This document shows, piece after piece, positions 10,332 to 18,339 of a DNA stretch of 64,000 bases. The notes beneath the pieces were generated by a model. That model saw nothing but the letters and a program-made list of their open reading frames with translations, was not told the DNA's origin and did not search any database. The first letter of the stretch is position 1; each line of letters opens with the position of its first letter. Position numbers and translations under genes: made by a program. This stretch comes from Lewinellaceae bacterium (GTDB lineage Bacteria > Bacteroidota > Bacteroidia > Chitinophagales > Saprospiraceae): NCBI GenBank assembly GCA_020636355.1, contig JACJYB010000008.1, positions 150,001 through 214,000 of the forward strand. Direction: 5' to 3'.

Positions 10332-10365
10332 ATTGCATTTAAATGGTGTACGAAATCAAGGGCTA

Positions 10366-10373
10366 CAAAAGTA
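10366..10373 (-). promoter_or_regulatory. -7 promoter element for the aconitase gene
   Basis: The minus strand reads TACTTTTG, an exact TAnnTTTG match, 35 bases upstream of the aconitase start. It sits in the short gap behind the GCS2-CBS gene, which suggests that aconitase can be transcribed on its own. No convincing -33 element was seen. Confidence 0.5.
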
Positions 10374-10385
10374 CGCAAATAATGA

Positions 10386-12341
10386 TTATTCCTCGGCGTT
10401 GGTGCGGGCTTCACCGGAAATAGAAGAAAGACGCTCCAGAAGCCTGGTTGACATCCGGAGAAAATCCATTTCGGTGATGATTCCGACCAACTCATCATGA
10501 ATAGTAACAGGCAAACAACCGATTCGGTTTTCTTTCATGATTTGCATGGCATCCATGACTTTGGCATCCGGCGAAACGGTGATCGGATCTTTAATCATAA
10601 TGTCTTCCACCGTGCTTAAGGTATTCGCCAGCGGATTGGAAAGTTGGGTATAAAAGCGTAACAGGAGCCGGGAAGTAACCAGACCTACCAGCCTTCCTTT
10701 TTCATCTTCCACCGGCATATACCGCACCTTGCGCCAATCCATCATCTCGGCTACGAGACGGATGAGATCGTCCTTTTGTACGGTAAACAGATCGGTAGTC
10801 ATGATTTCGGATACTTTTAGATTCACGGGTTGATAGTCTTTCAGGTCCTTGAGGTCTGCCAGTGGCCATTCGTGCACCGGTCCGCCCTGGCTGATGTGCT
10901 CCTTCATTGCATTGGTCAATACGGTTAATGCTTCATCTTTACTGGTCTCCTTGATCAGTCTGGTAAACGATCGAAGTGCCCACCGGGCGCCATTCATATG
11001 GCTTTTGGCCCGCTCCCGGATGATACCAAGGTAAAGGTCAATATCTCCCTGGTCCACATGATGCAGCTTTAATCCTTCTTCCGCAACGGGCAGGATCTCC
11101 TGGAGGATCAGATCGGTCGCCGCGATCTTGTTATCCCCAAACCAGTTGAATTTGGTGTCGATACCAAATTTGGCAGCCTTTTCAAAATTATCGCGGGTAT
11201 CCTCGAAGGTCAACAATTGCCGGACATCCAGAATATGTTCACCATAGCCACACATGGCTCCCAGCCAGAGTGCCATATTGGCTACCTCGTCCAGAACAGT
11301 TGGTCCGGAAGGAAATACGCGATTCTCGATCCTCAGGTGCGGTTTCCCGTTATCACTGATGCCGTAACAGGGGCGATTCCAGCGGTACACGGTCGAGTTA
11401 TGTACCTGCAATGCTTTTAATTTAGGGATCTTGCCTTCCTGTAAAACAGCCAGGGCATCCTCTTCGATATCCGAACCCAGCAAGACCCTGAAGCGCGCGA
11501 TATCTTCCTGGTAAATATCCAGGATGGAATTATTGAGCCAGCTGTTGCCAAAATGCACCCTTGCACTGCGTTCGCGCAAATGCAGATGGGAAGACCGGGT
11601 ATCCAGCGCCTGCTGGAACATCGCGATCCTTGACTCATGCCACAATCTCTTCCCGAATACAATCGGCGAATTCGCCGCAATGGCCAATACCGGTCCCGCC
11701 AGTGCCTGCGAGAGATTATACATCTTGACGAATTGATGTGCGCTGACCTGCAGGTGCACCTGAAAACTTGTGTTGCAGGCTTCGATCAGCGGCGAATCGT
11801 GTTTGAGCAACAATTCATCGATCCCTTCCAGCCGGACCTGATAGTCCGAGGCCATGAGTTGTTTATTGATGGCGTTGATCAGTGCATAATACCTGGGCTT
11901 GGGAGTCAGGTTACTCATCTCCAGGTCAAACTTTCGCAAGGTAGGCAGGATACCGGTCAGGATAAGTGAAGCTCCGTGCTTTGCCAGTTCTTGCTGAATA
12001 ATTTGCAGGCGATCGCGACCTTCCGTGAGCATTTCCGAGAGGCACTTACCTTCAAGTTTACGCGGATCCAGGTTGATTTCCAGATTAAACTTGGCCAATT
12101 CGGTACTCATCCACGGGTAATGTTCCAGAGCTTCCAGGACTTCCATGGCTACTGGTGCCGGTTTGAGCGTCCGGTTTTCGATCAATACCATTTCCTGTTC
12201 TGCCCCGATCCTTGTGATATCGTTTTCGAAGAGGTCGTTTTCCAGCATATAAGACAACGCTTTGACATCGTTGAGCAATGCCTGCATAAACAACCGCATT
12301 TTGGTATCATCCCGGATCAGGTCTACCTTCTGTTCACCCAT
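10386..12341 (-). CDS. GCS2-type glutamate-cysteine ligase-like protein fused to a CBS pair
   Basis: A 651-residue fusion. Residues 1 to about 480 resemble the GCS2 (YbdK-like) carboxylate-amine ligase fold: RIGAEQEMVLIE near the start and FNLEINLDPRKL supply the acidic metal-binding residues, with HLQVSAHQFV and NKPHLRIENRVFPSGPTVLD-type motifs (here GKPHLRIENRVFPSGP) later. Residues about 505-635 hold two CBS motifs, VSEIMTTDLFTVQKDDL and VEDIMIKDPITVSPDAKV. CBS pairs usually bind adenine nucleotides, so the ligase may respond to energy charge. Family members make gamma-glutamyl-cysteine or similar peptides, but the true substrate cannot be read here. It is transcribed divergently from a lipoprotein gene across a near-palindrome. 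The assignment to the GCS2 fold is firm; the reaction is inferred. Confidence 0.8.
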   Translation of the reverse strand: MGEQKVDLIRDDTKMRLFMQALLNDVKALSYMLENDLFENDITRIGAEQEMVLIENRTLKPAPVAMEVLEALEHYPWMSTELAKFNLEINLDPRKLEGKCLSEMLTEGRDRLQIIQQELAKHGASLILTGILPTLRKFDLEMSNLTPKPRYYALINAINKQLMASDYQVRLEGIDELLLKHDSPLIEACNTSFQVHLQVSAHQFVKMYNLSQALAGPVLAIAANSPIVFGKRLWHESRIAMFQQALDTRSSHLHLRERSARVHFGNSWLNNSILDIYQEDIARFRVLLGSDIEEDALAVLQEGKIPKLKALQVHNSTVYRWNRPCYGISDNGKPHLRIENRVFPSGPTVLDEVANMALWLGAMCGYGEHILDVRQLLTFEDTRDNFEKAAKFGIDTKFNWFGDNKIAATDLILQEILPVAEEGLKLHHVDQGDIDLYLGIIRERAKSHMNGARWALRSFTRLIKETSKDEALTVLTNAMKEHISQGGPVHEWPLADLKDLKDYQPVNLKVSEIMTTDLFTVQKDDLIRLVAEMMDWRKVRYMPVEDEKGRLVGLVTSRLLLRFYTQLSNPLANTLSTVEDIMIKDPITVSPDAKVMDAMQIMKENRIGCLPVTIHDELVGIITEMDFLRMSTRLLERLSSISGEARTNAEE

Positions 12342-12371
12342 AGTTATGCATTGATGGTTCGATCAATTTAC

Positions 12372-12395
12372 TGGTAAATTAAAATTTTTTTACCA
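12372..12395. promoter_or_regulatory. near-palindrome between divergent genes
   Basis: TGGTAAA and TTTACCA face each other across a 10-base AT-only spacer; counted over the whole 24 bases only the two innermost flanking pairs mismatch. It lies between the GCS2-CBS gene (minus) and the lipoprotein gene (plus), so it is placed to act on either. It could simply be AT-rich promoter sequence. Confidence 0.3.
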
Positions 12396-12410
12396 TTTTC
12401 CTGTTTAGGT

Positions 12411-12941
12411 ATGAAAGACGAGCCGATGCGGCGATGGGTTTGGATATGGATTGTATTAACCGGGATCGGAGGTTGCCATAAAGATGACGGCCCCAAGGCA
12501 TTGTTTACGGTAGAAAGCACTTCTTCCTTCACCATTCCTGCCGGTCTAAATACCGTGGAGACGCATTATTTTGTGGTGAATAACATTCCCAGTTCGCTCG
12601 AAGCTCAGCTCAAATCCCATAATCTGACGTTGGATGATCTGGAAAAGATCAATCCACTCCAATGCCGCCTGCTAGCGCTGGATGGTACACCTACCTATCA
12701 ATTCATCCAGGACATTTCCATCATGATCTATACCAAAAAGAACCCGGTAAAGCGTGAAATCGCCTTTATGGAGCCGGTACCCCTGAATACCGGCAGTTCC
12801 CTCCAGTTGTTTCCAACGCTTATCGATGTAAAGGACTACCTGTCCAGTTCTGTCTATTCCGTCGAGATCCGCTTACGCCTGCGTGGATTTCCCAGCAGAA
12901 CCATCGACACCCGGCTCGATCTCGCCTTTGAGGCGCGGTGA
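12411..12941 (+). CDS. putative lipoprotein of unknown function
   Basis: A 176-residue protein with a lipoprotein signal: a Trp/Ile-rich hydrophobic stretch ending LTGIGGC at about residue 22, followed by HKDDG. A second in-frame ATG at 12426 (MRRWVWIW) would give a more usual signal peptide length and may be the true start. After the signal, the sequence is predicted mainly beta, with repeated Ile/Tyr/Val-rich stretches and no catalytic motif that I recognise. It is probably an exported, membrane-anchored protein. It faces away from the GCS2-CBS gene and precedes the AT-rich segment before dnaB. I do not recognise a family. Confidence 0.7.
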   Translation: MKDEPMRRWVWIWIVLTGIGGCHKDDGPKALFTVESTSSFTIPAGLNTVETHYFVVNNIPSSLEAQLKSHNLTLDDLEKINPLQCRLLALDGTPTYQFIQDISIMIYTKKNPVKREIAFMEPVPLNTGSSLQLFPTLIDVKDYLSSSVYSVEIRLRLRGFPSRTIDTRLDLAFEAR

Positions 12942-12990
12942 TGTTCTATTCAACCACCTATGGCATTCCTTCCGGAACAAACACATTACA

Positions 12991-13080
12991 CAAAAAAACA
13001 TATAAACATTTTTATAATGAATTGTCGCGCTTATACATTATCATATTATATAATACAAAACTCCATTCGTATAAATCATT
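12991..13080. other. AT-rich segment, possible DNA-unwinding region
   Basis: Only 19 of these 90 bases are G or C, far below the neighbouring genes. It lies directly before a cluster of DnaA-box-like 9-mers, and together they look like the unwinding element plus box array of a replication origin. The short open frames here look like chance. The alternative is an ordinary AT-rich promoter region of dnaB. Confidence 0.35.
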
Positions 13081-13118
13081 TAGCCCCCTTGTCGTAGTAA
13101 GAGGTGGTTTATGCGCAC

Positions 13119-13192
13119 TTATTCACAGGTTATCCACACTTTACTAACAGTAATTCACACTTTTTTCACGGTCTAAAAACTAATTCTCCACA
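13119..13192 (+). promoter_or_regulatory. cluster of four DnaA-box-like sites
   Basis: Two exact matches to TTATNCACA occur at 13119-13127 (TTATTCACA) and 13130-13138 (TTATCCACA). Two one-mismatch copies follow at 13151-13159 (TAATTCACA) and 13184-13192 (TTCTCCACA). All four point the same way, and their starts are 11, 21 and 33 bases apart, close to whole helical turns. The cluster sits between the AT-rich segment and the dnaB promoter. It may be a replication origin or a DnaA-controlled regulatory region. Confidence 0.6.
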
Positions 13193-13245
13193 ATTTGTGG
13201 TTTCTGTCTTAGGACAGTTGGCAAAAAATCTTCATATTTCCTTGC

Positions 13246-13253
13246 TAGCTTTG
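13246..13253 (+). promoter_or_regulatory. -7 promoter element for dnaB
   Basis: TAGCTTTG is an exact TAnnTTTG match, with a TTG 25 bases upstream at 13218-13220, slightly farther than usual. It lies 66 bases before the dnaB ATG and just downstream of the DnaA-box cluster. Confidence 0.5.
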
Positions 13254-13319
13254 CCACCGTTGAAACAAATCAGCTACCCCCTCGTATTTGTCAATTACTG
13301 AAATCCGGTAACCGGACTT

Positions 13320-14849
13320 ATGGCTGAGATGTTGGAACCTAACAATCAAGTAAAATCACTGAACAATCCCCGTTTCAGTTCGCTTCGCAAAGAAGGCGAT
13401 ATGAGCAGTCTGGTATACGGGAGAGTTCAGCCGCAGGCCGTTGACCTTGAGGAAGCTGTTCTTGGGGCCATTATGACCAATAAGGATGCTCTTGCCATCG
13501 TGCTGGATATCCTGCGACCGGAAAGTTATTATCTGCCGGGGCATCAGGCGATCTACCGTTCCATGCTGCACCTGTTTGAGCGATCCCTGCCCATCGACCT
13601 GCTCACCGTACACGAAGCACTGAAAAAATCCGGCGAGCTGGACAAAATCGGAGGACCCCAGTACCTGGTGGAACTCACCAACCGGGTAGCCAGTGCAGCC
13701 AACATCGAATACCACGCGCGACTGATCTCCCAGAAGCACATTCAACGGGAGCTGATCCGCGTCAGCACCTCCATCATCAATGATTCCTTCGAAGATACGA
13801 CCGACGTCTTCCAGCTATTGGATGATGCCGAGCGCCACCTTTTTGACATTACGGATAAAAACCTGAACCGGGCTTATGAAAGCCTCGGCTCTCTGGCGAT
13901 CAAGGCTCAGAAGCAGCTGGAAACCATAACGGCCAAAGAAGATGGATTAACGGGCATAGGCAGCGGGTTTAACGATCTGGACAAGATGACTGCCGGGTGG
14001 CAGCGCTCGGACCTGATCATCGTGGCAGCCCGCCCGGGTATGGGTAAAACCTCATTCACGCTGGCGCTCGCCCGCAATGCCGCCATCGAATTTGGACATG
14101 CTGTCGCATTCTTTTCTTTGGAAATGTCTAACCTTCAGCTGACCCAGCGTCTGATATCCATGGAAGCGGAGATTCCCAGCGGCAAGCTCCGCAACGGGAA
14201 CATGGAAGAATACGAATGGCAACAATTACATGCCACCATTGAAAAATTCAGCGAAGTACCGATCTACATCGACGACACGCCCGCTATCAATATCTTCGAA
14301 CTCCGGGCTAAATGCCGGCGCCTTAAAATGCAGCACAACATAGACCTGATCATCATCGACTACCTGCAGTTGATGACCGGGGGCGGCGAACGAAAAGGCG
14401 GTAACCGGGAACAGGAGATCTCACAGATCTCCCGGTCACTGAAAGCGTTGGCCAAGGAGCTCAGCGTTCCGGTTATTGCACTGTCCCAGCTAAGCCGGGC
14501 GGTGGAAACCCGTGGAGGCAACAAACGCCCTCAGCTATCCGACCTTCGTGAATCCGGAGCCATCGAGCAGGACGCTGACATCGTAACCTTTATTTATCGT
14601 CCGGATTATTATGAACTGGAAGATGACCTCGGGGCACCCAAGGGCATCAGTGAGATCATCCTGGCCAAACACCGTAATGGTGCCGTAGGTACCGTACAAT
14701 TGAAATTCATCAATCATTTTGCGAAATTCACAAACCTGGATGAGCTGGATATGAATCCGTTTGGCGGACCGCCTGACATCAATAATCCATTTAACAACAT
14801 GATAACCCGGCCATCCCGGATGAATGACGATGAAGAAATTCCCTTCTAA
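13320..14849 (+). CDS. dnaB: replicative DNA helicase
   Basis: A 509-residue hexameric helicase that unwinds DNA ahead of the replication fork. The N-terminal domain (PQAVDLEEAVLGAIM at about residue 38) binds primase. The RecA-like C-terminal domain has the Walker A motif AARPGMGKTSFTLALA at about residue 234 and the Walker B motif LIIIDYLQLM at about 345, followed by REQEISQISRSLKALAKEL and the DLRESGAIEQDAD motif. There is no intein insertion; length is normal. It is preceded by a candidate promoter and DnaA-like boxes and overlaps the next gene by 26 bases, so the two are probably translated together. Confidence 0.96.
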   Translation: MAEMLEPNNQVKSLNNPRFSSLRKEGDMSSLVYGRVQPQAVDLEEAVLGAIMTNKDALAIVLDILRPESYYLPGHQAIYRSMLHLFERSLPIDLLTVHEALKKSGELDKIGGPQYLVELTNRVASAANIEYHARLISQKHIQRELIRVSTSIINDSFEDTTDVFQLLDDAERHLFDITDKNLNRAYESLGSLAIKAQKQLETITAKEDGLTGIGSGFNDLDKMTAGWQRSDLIIVAARPGMGKTSFTLALARNAAIEFGHAVAFFSLEMSNLQLTQRLISMEAEIPSGKLRNGNMEEYEWQQLHATIEKFSEVPIYIDDTPAINIFELRAKCRRLKMQHNIDLIIIDYLQLMTGGGERKGGNREQEISQISRSLKALAKELSVPVIALSQLSRAVETRGGNKRPQLSDLRESGAIEQDADIVTFIYRPDYYELEDDLGAPKGISEIILAKHRNGAVGTVQLKFINHFAKFTNLDELDMNPFGGPPDINNPFNNMITRPSRMNDDEEIPF

Positions 14850-15651
14850 ACCGCCCCGGCCGACGGATGGCAAGGTACCGGCACCCAAAAAGTCGCCGCC
14901 GGTCTCACATAAAGACCAGCCCTCCGGGGGTGAGCAGGAGGACATGCGACTCAACAAATACCTGGCGCTGAGCGGTGTAGGGTCTCGCCGTAAGTGTGCG
15001 GAATACATTCAGGAAGGCCTCGTCAAGGTCAATGGAGCGGTGGTCACCGATATCGGCCACCGGGTCCAAAAATCCGACCAGGTACACTACAAAGGACAAC
15101 CCGTCAAGCCGGTCACCCGCATGGTCTACTACCTGATGAATAAACCCAAGGACACCATTACGACGGCTTCCGATGAAAAAGGGCGCAAAACCGTGATGGA
15201 CCTCATCAAAAACAAGGTGAAAGAACGGGTGTATCCGGTAGGCCGTCTGGATCGCAATACCACCGGACTCCTTATACTAACCAACGACGGCGATCTGGCT
15301 CTTAAATTGTCGCACCCGCGCCACCGGGTAAAGAAAATTTACCATGTGGTTCTGGACCGAACACTGCGGAAACCGGATCTGGAAAAAATTCTGGCAGGAG
15401 TGCAACTGGAAGACGGGCTCGCTGAAGTTGATGGAATTGATTACGTCGATAATCAGCCAAAAAATGAAGTCGGTATTACCATTCATATCGGCAAAAACCG
15501 CATTGTCCGGCGCATCTTTGAATCACTGGGCTATCAGGTTGAAAGACTGGACCGGGTCTATTATGCCGGCTTAACAAAAAAAGACCTTCCCCGCGGTTTT
15601 GTCCGTCCCCTCACCAAACAGGAGGTGATCATGCTGAAACATTTTACTTAA
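14824..15651 (+). CDS. S4-domain pseudouridine synthase, RluB/RsuA family
   Basis: A 275-residue enzyme that isomerises uridine to pseudouridine in rRNA. After a Pro/Lys-rich N-terminal tail (about 40 residues) comes an S4 RNA-binding domain (MRLNKYLALSGVGSRRKCAE), then the catalytic domain with GRLDRNTTGLLILTNDG at about residue 140, whose Asp is the catalytic nucleophile. Typical KIYHVVLDR and GKNRIVRRIFESLGYQV motifs follow. It resembles RluB (23S U2605) more than RluE or RsuA, but the target base is inferred. The start lies 26 bases inside dnaB; a second ATG six bases on is also possible. A degenerate 9-base repeat begins directly after its stop. Confidence 0.9.
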   Translation: MTMKKFPSKPPRPTDGKVPAPKKSPPVSHKDQPSGGEQEDMRLNKYLALSGVGSRRKCAEYIQEGLVKVNGAVVTDIGHRVQKSDQVHYKGQPVKPVTRMVYYLMNKPKDTITTASDEKGRKTVMDLIKNKVKERVYPVGRLDRNTTGLLILTNDGDLALKLSHPRHRVKKIYHVVLDRTLRKPDLEKILAGVQLEDGLAEVDGIDYVDNQPKNEVGITIHIGKNRIVRRIFESLGYQVERLDRVYYAGLTKKDLPRGFVRPLTKQEVIMLKHFT

Positions 15652-15687
15652 GATAAGGTTAAAGAGGTAAAAGAGGTAGCAGAGGCA
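15652..15687 (+). repeat. four units of a degenerate 9-base repeat
   Basis: GATAAGGTT, AAAGAGGTA, AAAGAGGTA and GCAGAGGCA follow one another in phase, starting at the first base after the pseudouridine synthase stop codon. The same kind of repeat lies behind htpG at 43644-43679. Confidence 0.6.
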
Positions 15688-15981
15688 GGAAAATGTCCTG
15701 TAGCCCAGTAGCTTTAGCATTGGGACCCAGACACAATGCTGAACAAATGCAGACTGACCGAAAGGAGCATCAGCGACCATGGGGTGGCAGATATGTTGTG
15801 TTAAAACGTTTTCCTATGCCATTGGCATCTCGACCGACCAACGTGGTACTAACGCTGTAGTCAGCATAAAAGTGGAGTGATCTCGATGATACATGGTCTG
15901 GATTGAGGAGCACATATTTCTGTACCCGGCATGATCACCCAACTCATGAACTGATCCACCAATTAACACATTAACACCAAC
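15688..15981. other. non-coding stretch without recognised gene
   Basis: This stretch lies between the 9-base repeat and the Hsp20 terminator. A 7-bp inverted repeat AGCATTG/CAATGCT with an 11-base loop lies at 15716-15740, without a T run. The short open frames resemble no family I know and look like chance or decayed sequence. No transposase remnant could be identified. Confidence 0.4.
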
Positions 15982-16009
15982 AAAAAAGCCCCCGGGAATC
16001 CCGGAGGCT
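15982..16009 (-). terminator. Rho-independent terminator of hsp20
   Basis: On the minus strand a 10-bp stem AGCCTCCGGG/CCCGGGGGCT (one G-T wobble) with a 3-base loop is followed by six T residues, just past the Hsp20 stop. Confidence 0.88.
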
Positions 16010-16029
16010 CATTTTAAGGGTTGTTCTTC

Positions 16030-16464
16030 TTAGCCGATCGCGATGGTGCGTTTCTCAGGCTTTACCTCTTCTTTTTTCGGAATCTCCACCACCAGAATAC
16101 CATTTTCATAGGATGCGGTGATGTGTTCAGCATCAACATTCTCCGGCAGGTGGAAGCTGCGTTCAAAGGTGCTGGCATAAAATTCGCGGCGACGGTAATC
16201 CTGATTTACTTCTTTGTTCTGGTCCTCTTTGCTGGCCTTGATGGTCAGACGGGACTCATCCAAACCAATTTCGAAGTTTTCTTTTTGATAACCCGGAGCA
16301 GCCAGTTCAAGCTGAAAAGCCTTGTCGGTCTCTTTGACATTAACTGCTGGCTTAAAACCATTGTTTTGGTTGAACCACTCATTCAGGTCGCGGCCGAAAA
16401 ATTCGTCGACCAAGCCATGAAATGCTTTACCGGGCAGGAAGGGATTATATCTAACGATTGTCAT
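16030..16464 (-). CDS. small heat-shock protein, Hsp20/alpha-crystallin family
   Basis: A 144-residue ATP-independent chaperone that holds unfolding proteins. The alpha-crystallin domain begins at about residue 37 (FKPAVNVKETDKAFQLELAA, then PGYQKENFEI). It continues with YRRREFYASTFERSFHLPENV and ends with SYENGILVVEIPKKEE, the conserved G-x-L core motif followed by the C-terminal tail. Length is typical. The upstream region holds a sequence close to a sigma-54 promoter, and a strong terminator follows, so it forms its own transcription unit between two plus-strand genes. Confidence 0.93.
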   Translation of the reverse strand: MTIVRYNPFLPGKAFHGLVDEFFGRDLNEWFNQNNGFKPAVNVKETDKAFQLELAAPGYQKENFEIGLDESRLTIKASKEDQNKEVNQDYRRREFYASTFERSFHLPENVDAEHITASYENGILVVEIPKKEEVKPEKRTIAIG

Positions 16465-16510
16465 GATGATTGAATTTTAATGTGATCAATAAGTGTTACA
16501 TCCTTCTTTT

Positions 16511-16527
16511 TACAAAGGGTGTTCCAG
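16511..16527 (-). promoter_or_regulatory. possible sigma-54-type promoter of hsp20
   Basis: The minus strand reads CTGGAACACCCTTTGTA. Compared with the sigma-54 consensus TGGCACG-N4-TTGCW, the TGG, AC and TTG parts match with the correct 12-base spacing; C at -12 is replaced by T. It lies 47 bases upstream of the ATG. No TAnnTTTG element is seen nearby. This is a visual match only. Confidence 0.35.
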
Positions 16528-16713
16528 CCAATGTTTTAAGTCAACCTGACAGATAACGATCTAAATTTGCATGCCATTTTGGCAAATATATCGAAATACA
16601 GGCGCCATAATGGCAGTCAGTATCCGGATTGAGTTCCGAGGATCTGAGATTGTACAGGGTGCGAAACCATTTGAGGGTATTTCTGTTATTTTGTGTACAA
16701 ATTGAATGACGTG

Positions 16714-17325
16714 ATGGAAACCAAAGTAAAAAGCCCCATTCTCATCTATACGGAACAAACGCCTAATCCGGAATCGCTTAAGTTTGTCACCAACCGGATG
16801 CTGTACAAAGGCACGGCGGATTTTCGTGAGTACGAGCTGGCGGAAAAATGGTCCCCACTAGCCAAATCTTTGTTTGGATTCCCCTTTGTGAAGGGCGTTT
16901 ACATCTCCAATAATTTCGTCACGGTCACCAAAGAGTACAGTTTCGCCTGGGAAGACATCATGCTGAAGCTGAAAGAATACATCAAAGACTGGGTGGACCA
17001 GAATAAAGAGATGGTTAGCGATGGCTTTGCTGAAGCGATGGAAGCAGTGGAACGCGAACGTGGTGCTGCATATACCTACAGTGAAGACGACGCAGCAGTC
17101 GTTCAAAAAATTCGCGACCTGATCGAAACCTATGTTAAACCTGGTGTTGAAATGGATGGCGGGAACATCGAATTCACCAAATTTGATGCCGGCACCGTAT
17201 ACGTTATGTTGCAGGGGTCCTGCAGCGGCTGCCCTGCCTCCACGGTTACCTTAAAGGCAGGAATCGAAGCCATGCTTAAACGCATGATCCCCGAGGTGAA
17301 GGAAGTCGTAGCTGAAATGGAGTAA
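16714..17325 (+). CDS. nfu: Nfu/NifU-like Fe-S cluster scaffold protein
   Basis: About 203 residues from ATG at 16714. The N-terminal Nfu domain (SPILIYTEQTPNPESLKFV to about residue 85) is followed by a linker and the C-terminal NifU domain, where CSGCPAS carries the CxxC pair that holds a [4Fe-4S] cluster. The protein hands clusters to client enzymes such as aconitase. A longer frame begins at 16693, but the METKVKSPILIY start fits relatives better. The gene stands alone, opposite hsp20. The family call is firm; the client proteins are unknown. Confidence 0.9.
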   Translation: METKVKSPILIYTEQTPNPESLKFVTNRMLYKGTADFREYELAEKWSPLAKSLFGFPFVKGVYISNNFVTVTKEYSFAWEDIMLKLKEYIKDWVDQNKEMVSDGFAEAMEAVERERGAAYTYSEDDAAVVQKIRDLIETYVKPGVEMDGGNIEFTKFDAGTVYVMLQGSCSGCPASTVTLKAGIEAMLKRMIPEVKEVVAEME

Positions 17326-17363
17326 GGAATTCAGCCCTGGTCTTTGCTTTATCAGTTCTGTTG

Positions 17364-17419
17364 TTTACCTCATACCAAATACCTCGCACCTCATTCCCAA
17401 TACCCCGTACCCCATATTT
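17364..17419 (+). repeat. eight degenerate 7-base units (consensus CATACCY)
   Basis: Reading in 7-base steps: TTTACCT, CATACCA, AATACCT, CGCACCT, CATTCCC, AATACCC, CGTACCC, CATATTT. The phase is kept over 56 bases in the gap between nfu and the inositol-phosphatase gene. It looks like a decayed short tandem repeat. Confidence 0.6.
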
Positions 17420-17464
17420 ACCTCCTCGCTAGCATTTTCAGCCCAATAGCGTTATTTTTCCGGT

Positions 17465-18256
17465 ATGGATTTACAACAGATTACCAGCCGGGTTGCCGCT
17501 ATTGTGGAAGATACGGGTTCATTCATCCGGTCGGAAGCCTCCCAATTCACCGCCAAAGATGTCGAGACCAAATCGATCAACAGTTTGGTCACCTATGTAG
17601 ACAAACAGGCAGAGACCCAATTGATCGAACGGCTAAGCCAGGTACTTCCCGAGGCCGGATTTTATACCGAAGAAGAAATCACCGCCCGGGACTCCAGAGA
17701 ATGGACCTGGATCATTGACCCGCTGGACGGGACGACAAACTTCATCCACGGCATTCCCTTCTACAGCATCAGCGTAGGATTACAGCATGAAAACGATTAC
17801 GTCATGGGTGTGGTCCTTGAGATCAGCCGCCGCGAATTATTTTCGGCCTGGTCCGGAGGCGGAGCTTACCTCAACGGAAAGCCTATCCAGGTAAGCAAAA
17901 CCAATAAACTGGCAGATGCGCTGATTGCCACCGGCTTCCCCTACCATGAGTTTTCCCAACTGGAGACCTACCTGGAGACCATGTCTTATTTCATGAAAAA
18001 TACCCGGGGACTTCGCCGCATAGGCTCAGCAGCCCTGGACCTCGCCTACGTAGCAGCCGGTCGCTTTGATGCTTTTTTCGAATTCAGCCTGAATCCCTGG
18101 GATGTAGCTGCCGGCATCGTCCTGATCCGCGAAGCAGGTGGCTCCGTGCAAGACTTCCACGATACCACGGAATATCTTTCCGGAAAAGAAGTTTTAGCGA
18201 CCAATAACTTGCTTGCATTACGAATGGCCAATATTCTAAAACAAAATTTTGAATAG
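17465..18256 (+). CDS. inositol monophosphatase family protein
   Basis: A 263-residue metal-dependent phosphatase. The two family signatures are present: WIIDPLDGTTNFIHGIPFY at about residue 80 (Asp residues bind Mg2+) and NPWDVAAGIVLIREAGG at about residue 213. An upstream Glu pair (TEEEIT) completes the metal site. Relatives dephosphorylate inositol phosphates, fructose-1,6-bisphosphate or PAP; which of these applies cannot be seen. It starts directly after the 7-base repeat and is followed by the DPP-IV-like gene on the same strand. Confidence 0.9.
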   Translation: MDLQQITSRVAAIVEDTGSFIRSEASQFTAKDVETKSINSLVTYVDKQAETQLIERLSQVLPEAGFYTEEEITARDSREWTWIIDPLDGTTNFIHGIPFYSISVGLQHENDYVMGVVLEISRRELFSAWSGGGAYLNGKPIQVSKTNKLADALIATGFPYHEFSQLETYLETMSYFMKNTRGLRRIGSAALDLAYVAAGRFDAFFEFSLNPWDVAAGIVLIREAGGSVQDFHDTTEYLSGKEVLATNNLLALRMANILKQNFE

Positions 18257-18339
18257 GCCCTTTTGTGTCCCGGTTTCAGGTCATATTCCGATATAATCCA
18301 TTAATTTTCCATTCTTTAGATCAAATCAGAATCCAATCC

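Noticed and set aside
15688..15981. Possible decayed insertion sequence
   Set aside because: No transposase motif, terminal inverted repeat or target duplication could be recognised.
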